From Lysinibacillus sp. PLM2 (lineage in GTDB: Bacteria > Bacillota > Bacilli > Bacillales_A > Planococcaceae): DNA of 64,000 nucleotides. Location: NCBI GenBank assembly GCA_023168345.1, contig AP025689.1, forward strand, positions 1,052,001 through 1,116,000, read 5' to 3'. A model generated the notes under the pieces. The model made no database searches, had not been told where the DNA came from, and worked only from the letters and a program-made list of their open reading frames with translations. A program made the position numbers and the translations under genes. Positions 1 through 9,169 of the stretch are shown here, one piece after another. Position 1 is the stretch's first letter, and the number at the start of each line of letters is the position of its first letter.

Positions 1-1035
1 AATCACGAATGGACAAAAGATCCAGAAAAAGAAGATTGGATTGTTGGCACATCAAATGGGCTAGTGCGTTGGGACTTGAAAAATGAAGAAGTTCAACAAG
101 CACTTATTAATGCGGCTGTGGAATTTGTAAGTACATATCATGTAGGCGGTATTCGTTTAACGAACCTTGATATTGCAGATGCACAATTTTTAAATGAGAT
201 GATTTCAGCCATTAAAGCTGTAGATGATTCCATTTATATCATTTCAGATGAAGAAAGCGACGCAAATTTCGATGCAACTTATTTTGATGATACAACTGAA
301 ATGTTCCGTTCGATTTATAAAAATGTAGACCAAGATTCTTCGGAGCAGTTGAAATATATTGAACCATTTCTAAACGGTAATGCAAAGCCTACTCAAATTA
401 TGTTCGACAATATTAATACAGATCGTTTTATAATGGATGTAGAAGCATATCCACCAACTCGTTTAAAGGTGGCCATTGCTTCCACGTTATTGCTACCAGG
501 ACTTCCAGTTATGCAATATGGTACTGAGATTGCAATGAATGGTGCTGTTGGACCAGAATCACATCAGTTATATAATTTCAGAACTGATGAAGAACTGGTG
601 GATTTTATCGAAAATATTCAGCTGTTAAAGAATAGTTCCGATACACTCCGTGGTGGAGAGTTTAAATTGCTAAAAAATGAAAATGGACTTTTAGCATTTA
701 TGCGCACATCAGAAGAGGAGAAATGGATTGTTGTAATTAATAACACAAGTAAAACGAAAAGAATCGACATTCCAAAGGATTTAGTTGGAGAAGGTAAAGA
801 GATTCAGGCGATGCTAGATAGTGAAGTTGTGCGAGTGAACAATGAAAATGTTTACCCACTTGCTTTAGATCGAGAAGTTGTAGAGATTTACCAAGTGATC
901 GATGAGAGAGGCATTAATATTCCATATCTAGTTGCTTTAGGATTCGTTTATCTCATTTTTATCTCATTTATCGTTGCATTAATGAGAAGAGCAAAACGAA
1001 ATCGAAAGAATGAAACTACTGAAAATCAAAACTAA
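1..1035 (+). CDS. GH13 alpha-amylase-like membrane protein, 3' part
   Basis: The frame is open at base 1, so about 344 C-terminal residues are present. The segment around GGIRLTNLD matches GH13 region II, IYIISDEES region III, MFDNINTDRF region IV, and GLPVMQYGTEIAMNG the last barrel strand. All three positions normally occupied by catalytic acids are changed: nucleophile Asp to Thr, acid/base Glu to Asp, and the third Asp to Asn, with the adjacent His lost. A C-terminal hydrophobic segment followed by RRAKRNRK should anchor the barrel outside the membrane with a short cytoplasmic tail. The family is clear; hydrolytic activity looks unlikely. A role in sugar binding or as a scaffold is inference. 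A terminator follows directly, so it is not cotranscribed with the peptide transporter downstream. Confidence 0.8.
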   Translation, partial: NHEWTKDPEKEDWIVGTSNGLVRWDLKNEEVQQALINAAVEFVSTYHVGGIRLTNLDIADAQFLNEMISAIKAVDDSIYIISDEESDANFDATYFDDTTEMFRSIYKNVDQDSSEQLKYIEPFLNGNAKPTQIMFDNINTDRFIMDVEAYPPTRLKVAIASTLLLPGLPVMQYGTEIAMNGAVGPESHQLYNFRTDEELVDFIENIQLLKNSSDTLRGGEFKLLKNENGLLAFMRTSEEEKWIVVINNTSKTKRIDIPKDLVGEGKEIQAMLDSEVVRVNNENVYPLALDREVVEIYQVIDERGINIPYLVALGFVYLIFISFIVALMRRAKRNRKNETTENQN

Positions 1036-1046
1036 TATAAAAACGA

Positions 1047-1086
1047 GGCAAAATCTCATAATTGGGATTTTGTCTTTTTTTATTTT
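1047..1086 (+). terminator. Rho-independent terminator after the GH13-like gene
   Basis: CAAAATCTC pairs with GGGATTTTG (one wobble pair) across a 6-nt loop, followed by a long T tract. Confidence 0.8.
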
Positions 1087-1261
1087 TTATTATTTGTTAA
1101 TCGTTTCTATTATATTAGGGGCAATGTTCTATTTAGATTATTAATAAATAGCAAATTTTCATCATATAATGATTGAAATTGTTAACTAAATCGACAAAAG
1201 GTGTCAGTTCATCAATCACCGATTACCACTTTAGCTAAACCTAGGTATAAGGAGGAGTTAG

Positions 1262-2251
1262 TTGAAAACAGGTAATGAGCTTTTAAGGATAAAAGATTTA
1301 CATACTGGTTTTCGAATTCAAGATACTTATTATGATGCAGTTGATCATGTATCTTTAACTCTTCGAAAAAATGAAGTGCTTGCTATCGTAGGAGAATCTG
1401 GCTGCGGCAAGAGCACCCTTGCCAGTTCTATTATTGGACTGCATGACCATGAAAAAGTACGAATACGAGGTGACATTCTCTATAACGATAAAAATATAGC
1501 AACCATGTCAGAGGATGAGCTAAATAAAATACGCGGTGTAGAAATTAGTATGATTTTTCAGGATCCTTTATCTGCTTTAAATCCATTGATGCGTATTGGT
1601 GATCAAATAGAAGAGGGGTTATCGTATCATACTAGTTTAACGAAGTCTGAACGAAATAAATATGTACTTGAATTATTACATCAAGTTGGGATACCAGATT
1701 CAAAAAGAGTAGCAAAGCAATTTCCTCATCAGCTTTCAGGCGGCATGAGACAAAGAGTAATGATAGCCATTGCAATTTCATGTAAACCTCAAATTATTAT
1801 AGCGGATGAACCAACAACCGCATTGGACGTGACGATTCAATCGCAAATTTTAGATTTACTATTAAATTTAAAAAGCGAAACGAACGCGGGAATATTACTT
1901 ATTACACATGACTTAGGGGTAGTGGCGGAAGTAGCTAATCGTGTTGCAGTCATGTATGCAGGAGAAATTATTGAGGAGGCACCAGTAGAAAAGTTGTTTA
2001 AAAATCCAAGGCATCCATATACACGTTCATTATTTCATTCAGTTCCACAAATGAATAGTCATAATGGGCGATTGAATGTCATACAAGGGATTGTTCCATC
2101 ATTGATTCATCTTCCCAGAAAGGGCTGCCGCTTTGCACCAAGAATTCCTTGGATATCGGAAGAAGCTCATGAAGAAAATCCAGTACTACATGAGATATCA
2201 CCAGGACATTTTGTTCGATGTACTTGCTGGAAGCATTTCTATCTTAGTTAG
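1262..2251 (+). CDS. oppD: Oligopeptide ABC transporter ATPase, OppD type
   Basis: A 329-residue ATPase that powers peptide import together with OppF. Walker A GESGCGKST is at residues 44-52, signature LSGGMRQR at 158-165 and Walker B IIIADEP at 178-184, followed by the C-terminal oligopeptide-transporter domain. The TTG start is chosen for the AAGGAGGAG site just upstream. The C-terminal tail normally reads CxFAPRCP and later has two further cysteines. Here it is GCRFAPRIP then RCTCW, so one conserved cysteine is missing. It is first in a D-F-B-C-A operon, but about 1 kb of tandem repeats separates it from oppF. An App- or Dpp-like specificity cannot be excluded. Confidence 0.88.
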   Translation: MKTGNELLRIKDLHTGFRIQDTYYDAVDHVSLTLRKNEVLAIVGESGCGKSTLASSIIGLHDHEKVRIRGDILYNDKNIATMSEDELNKIRGVEISMIFQDPLSALNPLMRIGDQIEEGLSYHTSLTKSERNKYVLELLHQVGIPDSKRVAKQFPHQLSGGMRQRVMIAIAISCKPQIIIADEPTTALDVTIQSQILDLLLNLKSETNAGILLITHDLGVVAEVANRVAVMYAGEIIEEAPVEKLFKNPRHPYTRSLFHSVPQMNSHNGRLNVIQGIVPSLIHLPRKGCRFAPRIPWISEEAHEENPVLHEISPGHFVRCTCWKHFYLS

Positions 2252-2347
2252 ATAACTGTGAACTGATGAGCCGTTTTGAATAATTAATTACGAAGCGTTA
2301 GGGATATGTAGTTGCCTCTTAGGGACAAAATTTTTAGTGCAAAGGTA

Positions 2348-3180
2348 GGAAATGTCTTCCGAACTAGCTTCTCGCGGACAAAACTCTGCGTTGGAGCATG
2401 TGAAATGTCTTCGAGAACGCCTCTCGCGGACAAAACTCCGCAGTGGAGCGTGTGAAATGTCTTCGAGAGCGCCTCTCGCGGACAAAACTCTGCGTTGGAG
2501 CATGTGAAATGTCTTCGAGAACGCCTCTCGAGGACAAAACTCTGCGTTGGAGCGTGTGAAATGTCTTCGAGAACTTCTTTCGCGGACAAAACTCTGCGTT
2601 GGAGCGTGTGAAATGTCTTCGAGAACGCCTTTCGCGGACAAAATGCTGCTTATGAGCGTGTGAAATGTCTTCGAAAGCGCCTCTCGAGGACAAAACTCTG
2701 CGGTGGAGCATGTGAAATGTCTTCGAGAACGCCTCTCGAGGACAAAACTCTGCGTTGGAGCGTGTGAAATGTCTACGAGAGCGCCTTTCGAGGACAAAAT
2801 CTTGCGGTGGGGCATGTGAAATGTCTTCGAGAACGCCTCTCGCGGACAAAATCTTGGGGTGAAGTATGTGAAATGTCTTCGAGAGCGCCTTTCGAGGACA
2901 AAACTCTGCGTTGGAGCGTGTGAAATGTCTTCGAGAGCGCCTCTCGAGGACAAAATCTTGCGGTGGGGCATGTGAAATGTCTTCGAGAACGCCTCTCGCG
3001 GACAAAATGCTGCTTATGAGCATGTGAAATGTCTTCGAGAACACCTCTCGAGGACAAAATGCTGCTTGCGGAAGTAAGAAATGTCTTCGAGAGTGCCTCT
3101 CGCGGACAAAATGCTGCTTGCGGAAGTGTGAAATATCTTCGAGAGCGCCTCTCGAGGACAAAATAATGCCGTGAAACATT
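2348..3180. repeat. Tandem array 1: 16 units of 52 bp
   Basis: GAAATGT recurs at 2402, 2454, 2506, 2558 and so on to 3130, spaced exactly 52 bp; the first unit is 53 bp. Each unit holds CGAGAG-CGC-CTCTCG. In units reading CTCGAGGACA the pairing extends to a 12-bp stem (TGTCTTCGAGAG with CTCTCGAGGACA, one wobble). Units are about 55% G+C, well above the flanking genes. A degenerate partial unit lies at about 2320-2347. Long open frames on the minus strand across the array are artefacts: 52 is not divisible by 3, so successive units are read in rotating frames. The array lies inside the opp operon between the two ATPase genes. Confidence 0.95.
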
Positions 3181-3323
3181 GGAATTGTCATCGGAAAAAC
3201 AAGAATATGAGGCATTGAAACTCTTAACGTTCCCGAACAAGTGAAAGAATCAAGGAAAGGGAACATGCATTAATAAACTTTAAAAAAATTTAACGTTTTT
3301 GTAAGATCGGAGGATTGTACAGC

Positions 3324-4253
3324 ATGTTTATGAAAATTGAGCGATTAAAAGTTTACTATCCTATTCGAGGTGGGTTTTTTAATAGAGTAATTGATCATAT
3401 ATATGCTGTTGATGGAATAAGTATGGAATTTGAGAGAGGAAAAACCTATGGACTAGTGGGTGAATCTGGATGTGGAAAATCTACGACCGGTAAAGCAATC
3501 ATGGGACTGGAAAAAGTCACTTCCGGGAAAATTTACTATGAAGGTGAAGATGTTACGAACAAGCGTCGTGATAGAAAATCCTCCTATTGCCGGGACGTTC
3601 AAATGATATTCCAAGACTCTCAATCAAGCTTAAATCCAAGAAAGCGAGTTTATGAGATTCTGGCTGAACCAATACGGAATTTTTTAAAGCTTTCTCCAAC
3701 AGAAGAGAGACGAAAAATTTACGAGCTCCTTACTATTGTCGGCATGCCTGAAGACTCTCAATTTAAATATCCACATGAATTCTCTGGAGGACAGAAACAG
3801 CGACTCGGTATTGCACGAGCCATTGCAACGAATCCTAAAATAATCATTGCCGATGAACCAGTGTCTGCTCTCGATTTATCTGTTCAAGCACAAGTACTGA
3901 ACTTTATGAAGGATATTCAGAACGAGTATGGTTTAAGCTATATTTTTATTTCTCATGATTTAGGTGTTGTCAAACATATGTGTGATTACATTGCCATTAT
4001 GTACAAAGGTCGTTTTGTAGAAACAGGGACAAAAAAGGATATTTATAGCAATCCTCAACATATCTATACAAAACGGTTACTCTCTGCAATTCCTGAAGCT
4101 TCACCAGTTGGAAGAGAGAAAAGAAAACGTGAAAGAATTGTACTAGAACATACCTATCAAAAATTACGTAATCAAAGTTTTGATGACAAGGGGCGCGTCT
4201 TTGATTTAGTTCCTATCACCAAAACACATTTTGTAGCAGCATCTCCCCATTAA
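3324..4253 (+). CDS. oppF: Oligopeptide ABC transporter ATPase, OppF type
   Basis: A 309-residue second ATPase of the peptide importer. Walker A GESGCGKSTTG is near residue 46, signature FSGGQKQR near 150 and Walker B IIIADEPVSALD follows. The C-terminal extension is typical of OppF/DppF. I chose ATG at 3324 because the CGGAGG site at 3308-3313 is correctly spaced for it, whereas a TTG at 3315 would lie against the site. It is followed after 14 bp by the permease gene. If the array upstream terminates or destabilises the mRNA, this gene may have its own promoter; none is obvious. Confidence 0.88.
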   Translation: MFMKIERLKVYYPIRGGFFNRVIDHIYAVDGISMEFERGKTYGLVGESGCGKSTTGKAIMGLEKVTSGKIYYEGEDVTNKRRDRKSSYCRDVQMIFQDSQSSLNPRKRVYEILAEPIRNFLKLSPTEERRKIYELLTIVGMPEDSQFKYPHEFSGGQKQRLGIARAIATNPKIIIADEPVSALDLSVQAQVLNFMKDIQNEYGLSYIFISHDLGVVKHMCDYIAIMYKGRFVETGTKKDIYSNPQHIYTKRLLSAIPEASPVGREKRKRERIVLEHTYQKLRNQSFDDKGRVFDLVPITKTHFVAASPH

Positions 4254-4267
4254 GGAGGTCATCTAAT

Positions 4268-5230
4268 ATGTGGAAAACGATTATAAGACGAATCATCATC
4301 ATGATCCCTCAACTTTTTCTATTAAGTATTCTCGTGTTTATATTAGCGAAATTTATGCCTGGGGATCCCTTTACCGGATTAATAACTCCTCAAACCGATC
4401 CGAGTAGACTTGAAGAATTAAGAGAAGAAGCAGGATTAAATGATCCATTGCATATTCAATATATTCGATGGATTTCCAATGCTATTAAAGGAGATTTGGG
4501 AAATAGCTATACCTATCAACGAGATGTTGGCGATCTTATTGGAGAAAGGGCACTGAATACATTTTGGCTTTCCTTTTTAAGTGTTATTCTACTTTACGCC
4601 ATTGCCATACCTCTGGGAATTCTAGCTGGACGCTATCAAAATTCCAGAATAGATAAAACGATTATTTTATATAGTTTTGTCACCTATGCCATTCCAACCT
4701 TTGTTTTAGCATTATTATTTTTGTATTTATTTGGCTATACGCTCGATTGGTTTCCGACTAGTGGAAGTGTAGATATCGAGCAGGAGGAAGGGACGATAGA
4801 ATTTTATTGGAGCAAATTTTACCATCTCATTCTCCCAGCTATCACCTATGCACTTTTAGGAACAACGGGCATTATCCAATATTTACGCTCAGAAATCATC
4901 GATGCGAAGTCAATGGACTATGTTCGTACAGCAAGAGGTAAAGGAATTCCAATGAGAAAGGTTTACTCAAAGCATATATTCAGAAATTCATTGCTTCCAA
5001 TCGCGGCTTTTTTTGGCTTTACAATCACTGGATTATTAGGAGGTTCCATTTTTATAGAAACAATTTTTGGCTATCCGGGAATGGGACAACTCTTTATTTC
5101 GTCCATCACTTCAAGGGATTATAGCGTAATTACTGCACTTGTAATGCTTTATGGCTTTTTAACCTTATTAGGAAGTCTTCTGTCAGATATTATCATGAGC
5201 ATTGTAGATCCACGGATTAGAATCGAATAA
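4268..5230 (+). CDS. oppB: Oligopeptide ABC transporter permease, OppB type
   Basis: A 320-residue inner-membrane permease with about six transmembrane helices. The first begins near residue 10 (IIIMIPQLFLLSILVFI). The ATPase-contacting EAA loop is visible as EIIDAKSMDYVRTARGKG around residue 215. It has the usual GDPF segment after helix 1 and the family's normal length. An AAGGAGG site precedes the ATG. It is translated right after oppF and ahead of oppC in one transcript. Confidence 0.9.
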   Translation: MWKTIIRRIIIMIPQLFLLSILVFILAKFMPGDPFTGLITPQTDPSRLEELREEAGLNDPLHIQYIRWISNAIKGDLGNSYTYQRDVGDLIGERALNTFWLSFLSVILLYAIAIPLGILAGRYQNSRIDKTIILYSFVTYAIPTFVLALLFLYLFGYTLDWFPTSGSVDIEQEEGTIEFYWSKFYHLILPAITYALLGTTGIIQYLRSEIIDAKSMDYVRTARGKGIPMRKVYSKHIFRNSLLPIAAFFGFTITGLLGGSIFIETIFGYPGMGQLFISSITSRDYSVITALVMLYGFLTLLGSLLSDIIMSIVDPRIRIE

Positions 5231-5259
5231 CGTCCACTCCATTATAAGAAGGTGAAAAT

Positions 5260-6168
5260 ATGGTAAGTATAACGAATAGACAAAAGGATAAGTCTAATGT
5301 TGTAAACTCTACTCCTACAGGAATGGAAGTCATTATGAGAGAGTTTAAGAAAGATAGACTTGCACTATTCTCATTAATTGCAATGATTATTGTGATTTCA
5401 GTTGTATTTGTGTGGTCACTCTTTATTGATCAAGAATCATTAATGCGCGTTAGTTTAAAGGATCGATTTGCACCTCCAGGGGGAGATTTTCTCCTTGGAG
5501 CTGATTCAGGAGGGCGAGATATACTTGGGCAACTGATTATTGGTGCTAGGAATTCATTAGGGATTGCGATTGCCATTACGTTTATAACGGGCTGTTTTGG
5601 GGTAATTATAGGGCTCATTTGTGGGTATTTCGGCGGTTGGATCGATCAAATTGTAATGAGAATTATTGATTTCTTTGTAACGATTCCATCTTTAATGTTA
5701 ATCATTGTGTTCATAACAATCATCCCTAAATACACGATTTTCTCTTTTATCTTGATTATGAGCTTGTTTTTATGGACAGGCACTGCAAGGGTAGTTCGTT
5801 CAAAGGCATTGTCTGAAAGTAAACGGGATTACGTCTTAGCTTCAAAAACCCTTGGCACAAATGATCTAGTCATTATTTTCCGTGAAATCGTACCAAATTT
5901 AAGCTCTATTTTAATCGTTGAACTAACTTTAAATTTTGCTGGAAATGTTGGCATTGAGACTGGTCTAACGTATTTAGGGTTTGGTCTTCCTCCAACAACA
6001 CCTTCACTCGGAACTTTGGTTAGCTATGCCAATAATCCGTTAATCATTCAAGAATATTGGTGGCTATGGTTACCAGCATCTTTATTTATTTTATTTATGA
6101 TGCTTGGGATTAACTATGTTGGACAAGCACTTCGACGTTCGGCTGACGCGCAACAACGCTTAGGCTAA
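5260..6168 (+). CDS. oppC: Oligopeptide ABC transporter permease, OppC type
   Basis: A 302-residue permease, partner of OppB. It has an N-terminal cytoplasmic segment, a first membrane helix near residues 40-57, the LLGADSGGRDILGQL periplasmic motif typical of OppC/DppC, and the EAA loop SESKRDYVLASKTLG near residue 190. It starts 29 bp after oppB with an AAGGTG site. A 137-bp gap to the binding-protein gene contains no clear terminator. Confidence 0.9.
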   Translation: MVSITNRQKDKSNVVNSTPTGMEVIMREFKKDRLALFSLIAMIIVISVVFVWSLFIDQESLMRVSLKDRFAPPGGDFLLGADSGGRDILGQLIIGARNSLGIAIAITFITGCFGVIIGLICGYFGGWIDQIVMRIIDFFVTIPSLMLIIVFITIIPKYTIFSFILIMSLFLWTGTARVVRSKALSESKRDYVLASKTLGTNDLVIIFREIVPNLSSILIVELTLNFAGNVGIETGLTYLGFGLPPTTPSLGTLVSYANNPLIIQEYWWLWLPASLFILFMMLGINYVGQALRRSADAQQRLG

Positions 6169-6305
6169 ACAAATTAAATTTCCTTCACATGATGAGAATG
6201 CATTTTTTAATCTACTTTTGTACTTAAAACTAGTAAAAATGTTAATGCTAATAAAGAGAAGATTAGAACGTGAACAATCATTCATGAAATTATTGGAGGA
6301 ATGTT

Positions 6306-8144
6306 ATGAAAAAACATAGTAGGTTCGTATTTTTCATATTATCCCTATTATTGGTTTTAACAGGCTGTAATGGGACAACGTATACTGCTGAGGTTGACGA
6401 AATGGTTCCTGTTGTAAAAGAAATAAATGAGCCATTGAAAAATGCAAAAAAAGAGCATGAAGAAGATACTTTATTTGATTTATCTGTATCAAACGAAGGT
6501 ACGCCTATTAAAGGTGGAATACTAAAAGTTGCACTAGTTAAGGACGAGCCTTTTAAAGGAGTATTTTTAGCTGAGCTAAATGAAGACGGTTTTGATTCAG
6601 ATATTATGAGCTTTGCTTCAAATTCTATTTTCGAAGTAAATGGAGATTTCCTAATAACGAATGATGGAATTGCTTCCATGGTTGTTGATCAAGTAAATAA
6701 TAAAGTAGCGATTAAAATTCGTGAAGATGTAAAGTGGTCTGATGGCGAGCCGCTGAAAATTGAAGACCTTATTTTACCTTATGAAATTATTGGTCATATG
6801 GATTACACAGGAGTCCGGTATGACTCAGCCTTTAAAAACATAGTTGGTGCTGAGGATTATCATGATGGACTTGCTGATAAAATTTCTGGTATTAAGAAAA
6901 TAGATGAACATACAATGGAAATTCATTTTCATCAATTATCTCCTGCCATTTTTTCGGGTGGTGATGGTTTATGGACATATGCAGTTCCTTCTCATCAAAT
7001 AGGCGATATTCCTGTGAAGGATTTAATGGAATCTGATGCTGTTAGAAAAAATCCCGTTACACTTGGACCTTTTAAATTTGATAAAATTGTGCCAGGTGAA
7101 TCCGTTCAATTTGTGAAAAATGAACACTATTGGAAAGGCGAGCCAAAGCTTGATGGGGTTATTGTGCAGGTTGTACCTTCAAGTACTGTATCTGTTGCAA
7201 TTGGGTCAGGAGAATTTGACATTGTCTTACATTTCAATGCAACGAAAATGCCTGAAATAAAAGATTATGAAAATATAACAGTTCTTGGTAGATCTGAGCT
7301 TTATTATTCTTACCTAGGATTTAAAGTTGGTACATTTGATTCTACAAAAAATTCTGTCGTTACAGATTTAGAAGGATCAAAAATGGGCGATAAACGATTA
7401 CGACAGGCAATGGCTTATGCGTTAGATGTAGAGGGTGTCTCGGAAGTGTTTTATGATAATTTAAGAGAACGAGCAAACTCATTAATACCACCGATATTTT
7501 CATCCTTCCATGATTCGTCATTGAGAGGGTATTACTATAATCCGGAAAAAGCAAAAGCATTATTAGACTCTGCAGGATATATTGATGTCGACGGTGATGG
7601 GATGAGGGAAGACCCTGAAGGCAATCCATTAGAAATAAAGCTTGCCGCCTTGTCTGGTGATACAACTCAGGAAGATATTATTTCTTATTATTTACAGAAC
7701 TGGAGAGATGTCGGTTTAAACGTTACATTATCAACAGATCGATTAATCGAGTTTAATTCCTTTTATGAAAAAATTGAGGCAGATGATCCAGAAATTGATA
7801 TATTTATGGGAGCATGGGGAACGGGAATTAATCCTTCACCAGCTGGATTATATGGAGCAACTGACCCATATAATTTAACTCGATTTACTTCAGACTTTTT
7901 AGAGAATACAATAAAAAATATCGATTCCCCGCAAGCATTTAACCCAGTTTATAGAGCACAACAATTTGGTGCATTCCAGGAATATATGGAGGATATGGCA
8001 GTCGTCATTCCAATGCAATTCCGTTATGAAATTGTACCAGTTAATAAAAGAGTGAAAAATTATAGTATTGACTATGGTAATAGGACAGGACTACACGAAA
8101 TAGAACTAATATCAGAAAAACCTATTGCACATAAGTCAAAATAA
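6306..8144 (+). CDS. oppA: Peptide-binding lipoprotein, SBP family 5 (OppA-like)
   Basis: A 612-residue extracellular solute-binding lipoprotein that delivers peptides to the OppBCDF membrane complex. A signal peptide ends in the lipobox LVLTGC, with Cys21 as the lipidated residue. The family-5 signatures follow: IREDVKWSDGEPL near residue 140, then RLRQAMAYALDVEGV and YNPEKAKALLDSAGY. A GGAGGA site precedes the ATG. Placing the binding protein last in the operon differs from B. subtilis app (D-F-A-B-C) and opp (A-B-C-D-F). A strong terminator follows. Confidence 0.88.
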   Translation: MKKHSRFVFFILSLLLVLTGCNGTTYTAEVDEMVPVVKEINEPLKNAKKEHEEDTLFDLSVSNEGTPIKGGILKVALVKDEPFKGVFLAELNEDGFDSDIMSFASNSIFEVNGDFLITNDGIASMVVDQVNNKVAIKIREDVKWSDGEPLKIEDLILPYEIIGHMDYTGVRYDSAFKNIVGAEDYHDGLADKISGIKKIDEHTMEIHFHQLSPAIFSGGDGLWTYAVPSHQIGDIPVKDLMESDAVRKNPVTLGPFKFDKIVPGESVQFVKNEHYWKGEPKLDGVIVQVVPSSTVSVAIGSGEFDIVLHFNATKMPEIKDYENITVLGRSELYYSYLGFKVGTFDSTKNSVVTDLEGSKMGDKRLRQAMAYALDVEGVSEVFYDNLRERANSLIPPIFSSFHDSSLRGYYYNPEKAKALLDSAGYIDVDGDGMREDPEGNPLEIKLAALSGDTTQEDIISYYLQNWRDVGLNVTLSTDRLIEFNSFYEKIEADDPEIDIFMGAWGTGINPSPAGLYGATDPYNLTRFTSDFLENTIKNIDSPQAFNPVYRAQQFGAFQEYMEDMAVVIPMQFRYEIVPVNKRVKNYSIDYGNRTGLHEIELISEKPIAHKSK

Positions 8145-8146
8145 TG

Positions 8147-8208
8147 AAAAGAGTTGTCCTTTAGAATGATCCATTCAAAAAAAATGGATCATTTCGGACA
8201 ACTCTTTT
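8147..8208. terminator. Bidirectional terminator between oppA and degV
   Basis: AAAAGAGTTGTCC pairs with GGACAACTCTTTT and an inner GATCCATT pairs with AATGGATC. With A and T tracts on both sides it can serve both convergent genes. Confidence 0.88.
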
Positions 8209-8209
8209 G

Positions 8210-9070
8210 TTATTGTTGTTGATATTCTCGATCTGGAAAGAAAATTGCAATCGTACCAGGACCAGCATGTGCGCCAATCGATGAACCGATTAAAGTAATA
8301 TCAAACGCTTTTGGATGTAACTTTTCTTCGATCAAAGATTTAACTTCCTCAGCAAATGCTAAGTCATCTCCATGACTGATTCCAACGATTTTATTTGAAA
8401 AATCGCCACCGCGTTCTTCCATTAATTCGATAATACGATGTATTGCTTTTTTGCGCCCTCGAATTTTTTCAAGTGGAATCAGCTTTCCATCCTCTACATG
8501 TAATATCGGTTTAATACTTAGTAATCCACCGATAAAAGCACTTGATTTTGAAATACGACCACCTGCTGCTAAATAATCAAGTTTTTCAACGGTAAATAAA
8601 TGTGTCATATGCTTTGCTAAATACTCAATACGTGATGTAATTTCATTAAGGGATAGGCCTTGATCCCGTAAAGATACTGCTTCTTTTACAAGTAATCCAT
8701 ATCCTAATGAAGCACATTTTGAATCAATAATTTTTAACTTAAAATCTGGATATTGTTCTTTAAGTTGTGTTGCAATCATGACTGCAGTACTGTATGTACC
8801 AGACAAGTTAGAGGAGAAGGCGATATAAAGTCCTTCTTCATTGTCTTTGGCAAGTTGTTCAAATGCTTTTAAAAAGTCTTCTGGTGATACTTGTGAAGTT
8901 TTTGGTGATACGCCGTTCCGCATTGCATCATATACTTTAATTGAGTCGATATCTAAAATGTCTCGGTATTGTTCCTCATTTAAATTCACACGTAATGTCA
9001 AAAGCTCGACTTCATGATCATCAAAATACTTCTTTGGCAAATCACTAGCACTATCTGCAAAAATTTTCAA
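8210..9070 (-). CDS. DegV family fatty-acid-binding protein
   Basis: A 286-residue DegV-fold protein. Family members bind a long-chain fatty acid, and some (FakB) present it to the kinase FakA. The N-terminal FADSASDLP and the central FSSNLSGTYSTA are the two characteristic motifs, followed by LAAGGRISKSSAFIGGLLSIKP. Length is normal. An AAAGGGGG site precedes the ATG on the minus strand. Whether this copy is a FakB partner or another paralogue cannot be told from sequence. Confidence 0.88.
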   Translation of the reverse strand: MKIFADSASDLPKKYFDDHEVELLTLRVNLNEEQYRDILDIDSIKVYDAMRNGVSPKTSQVSPEDFLKAFEQLAKDNEEGLYIAFSSNLSGTYSTAVMIATQLKEQYPDFKLKIIDSKCASLGYGLLVKEAVSLRDQGLSLNEITSRIEYLAKHMTHLFTVEKLDYLAAGGRISKSSAFIGGLLSIKPILHVEDGKLIPLEKIRGRKKAIHRIIELMEERGGDFSNKIVGISHGDDLAFAEEVKSLIEEKLHPKAFDITLIGSSIGAHAGPGTIAIFFPDREYQQQ

Positions 9071-9169
9071 ATGTATTACCCCCTTTATAAGTTGTTTTTA
9101 AATTCAATGGCTTTTTTGATAGTTTATGATGTTTAATTAGGAAATACTAGTATTTTCCTATTTTTTTAA

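Noticed and set aside
2284..3266. Long minus-strand open frames of up to 300 codons across array 1
   Set aside because: Successive 52-bp units are read in rotating frames and no ribosome site exists; they reflect a stop-poor noncoding repeat, not a repeat protein.
9137..9157. AGGAAATACTAGTATTTTCCT palindrome between degV and the HAD gene as a terminator
   Set aside because: The T tract follows only on the plus strand, while both flanking genes are on the minus strand; it may be an operator but nothing supports that.
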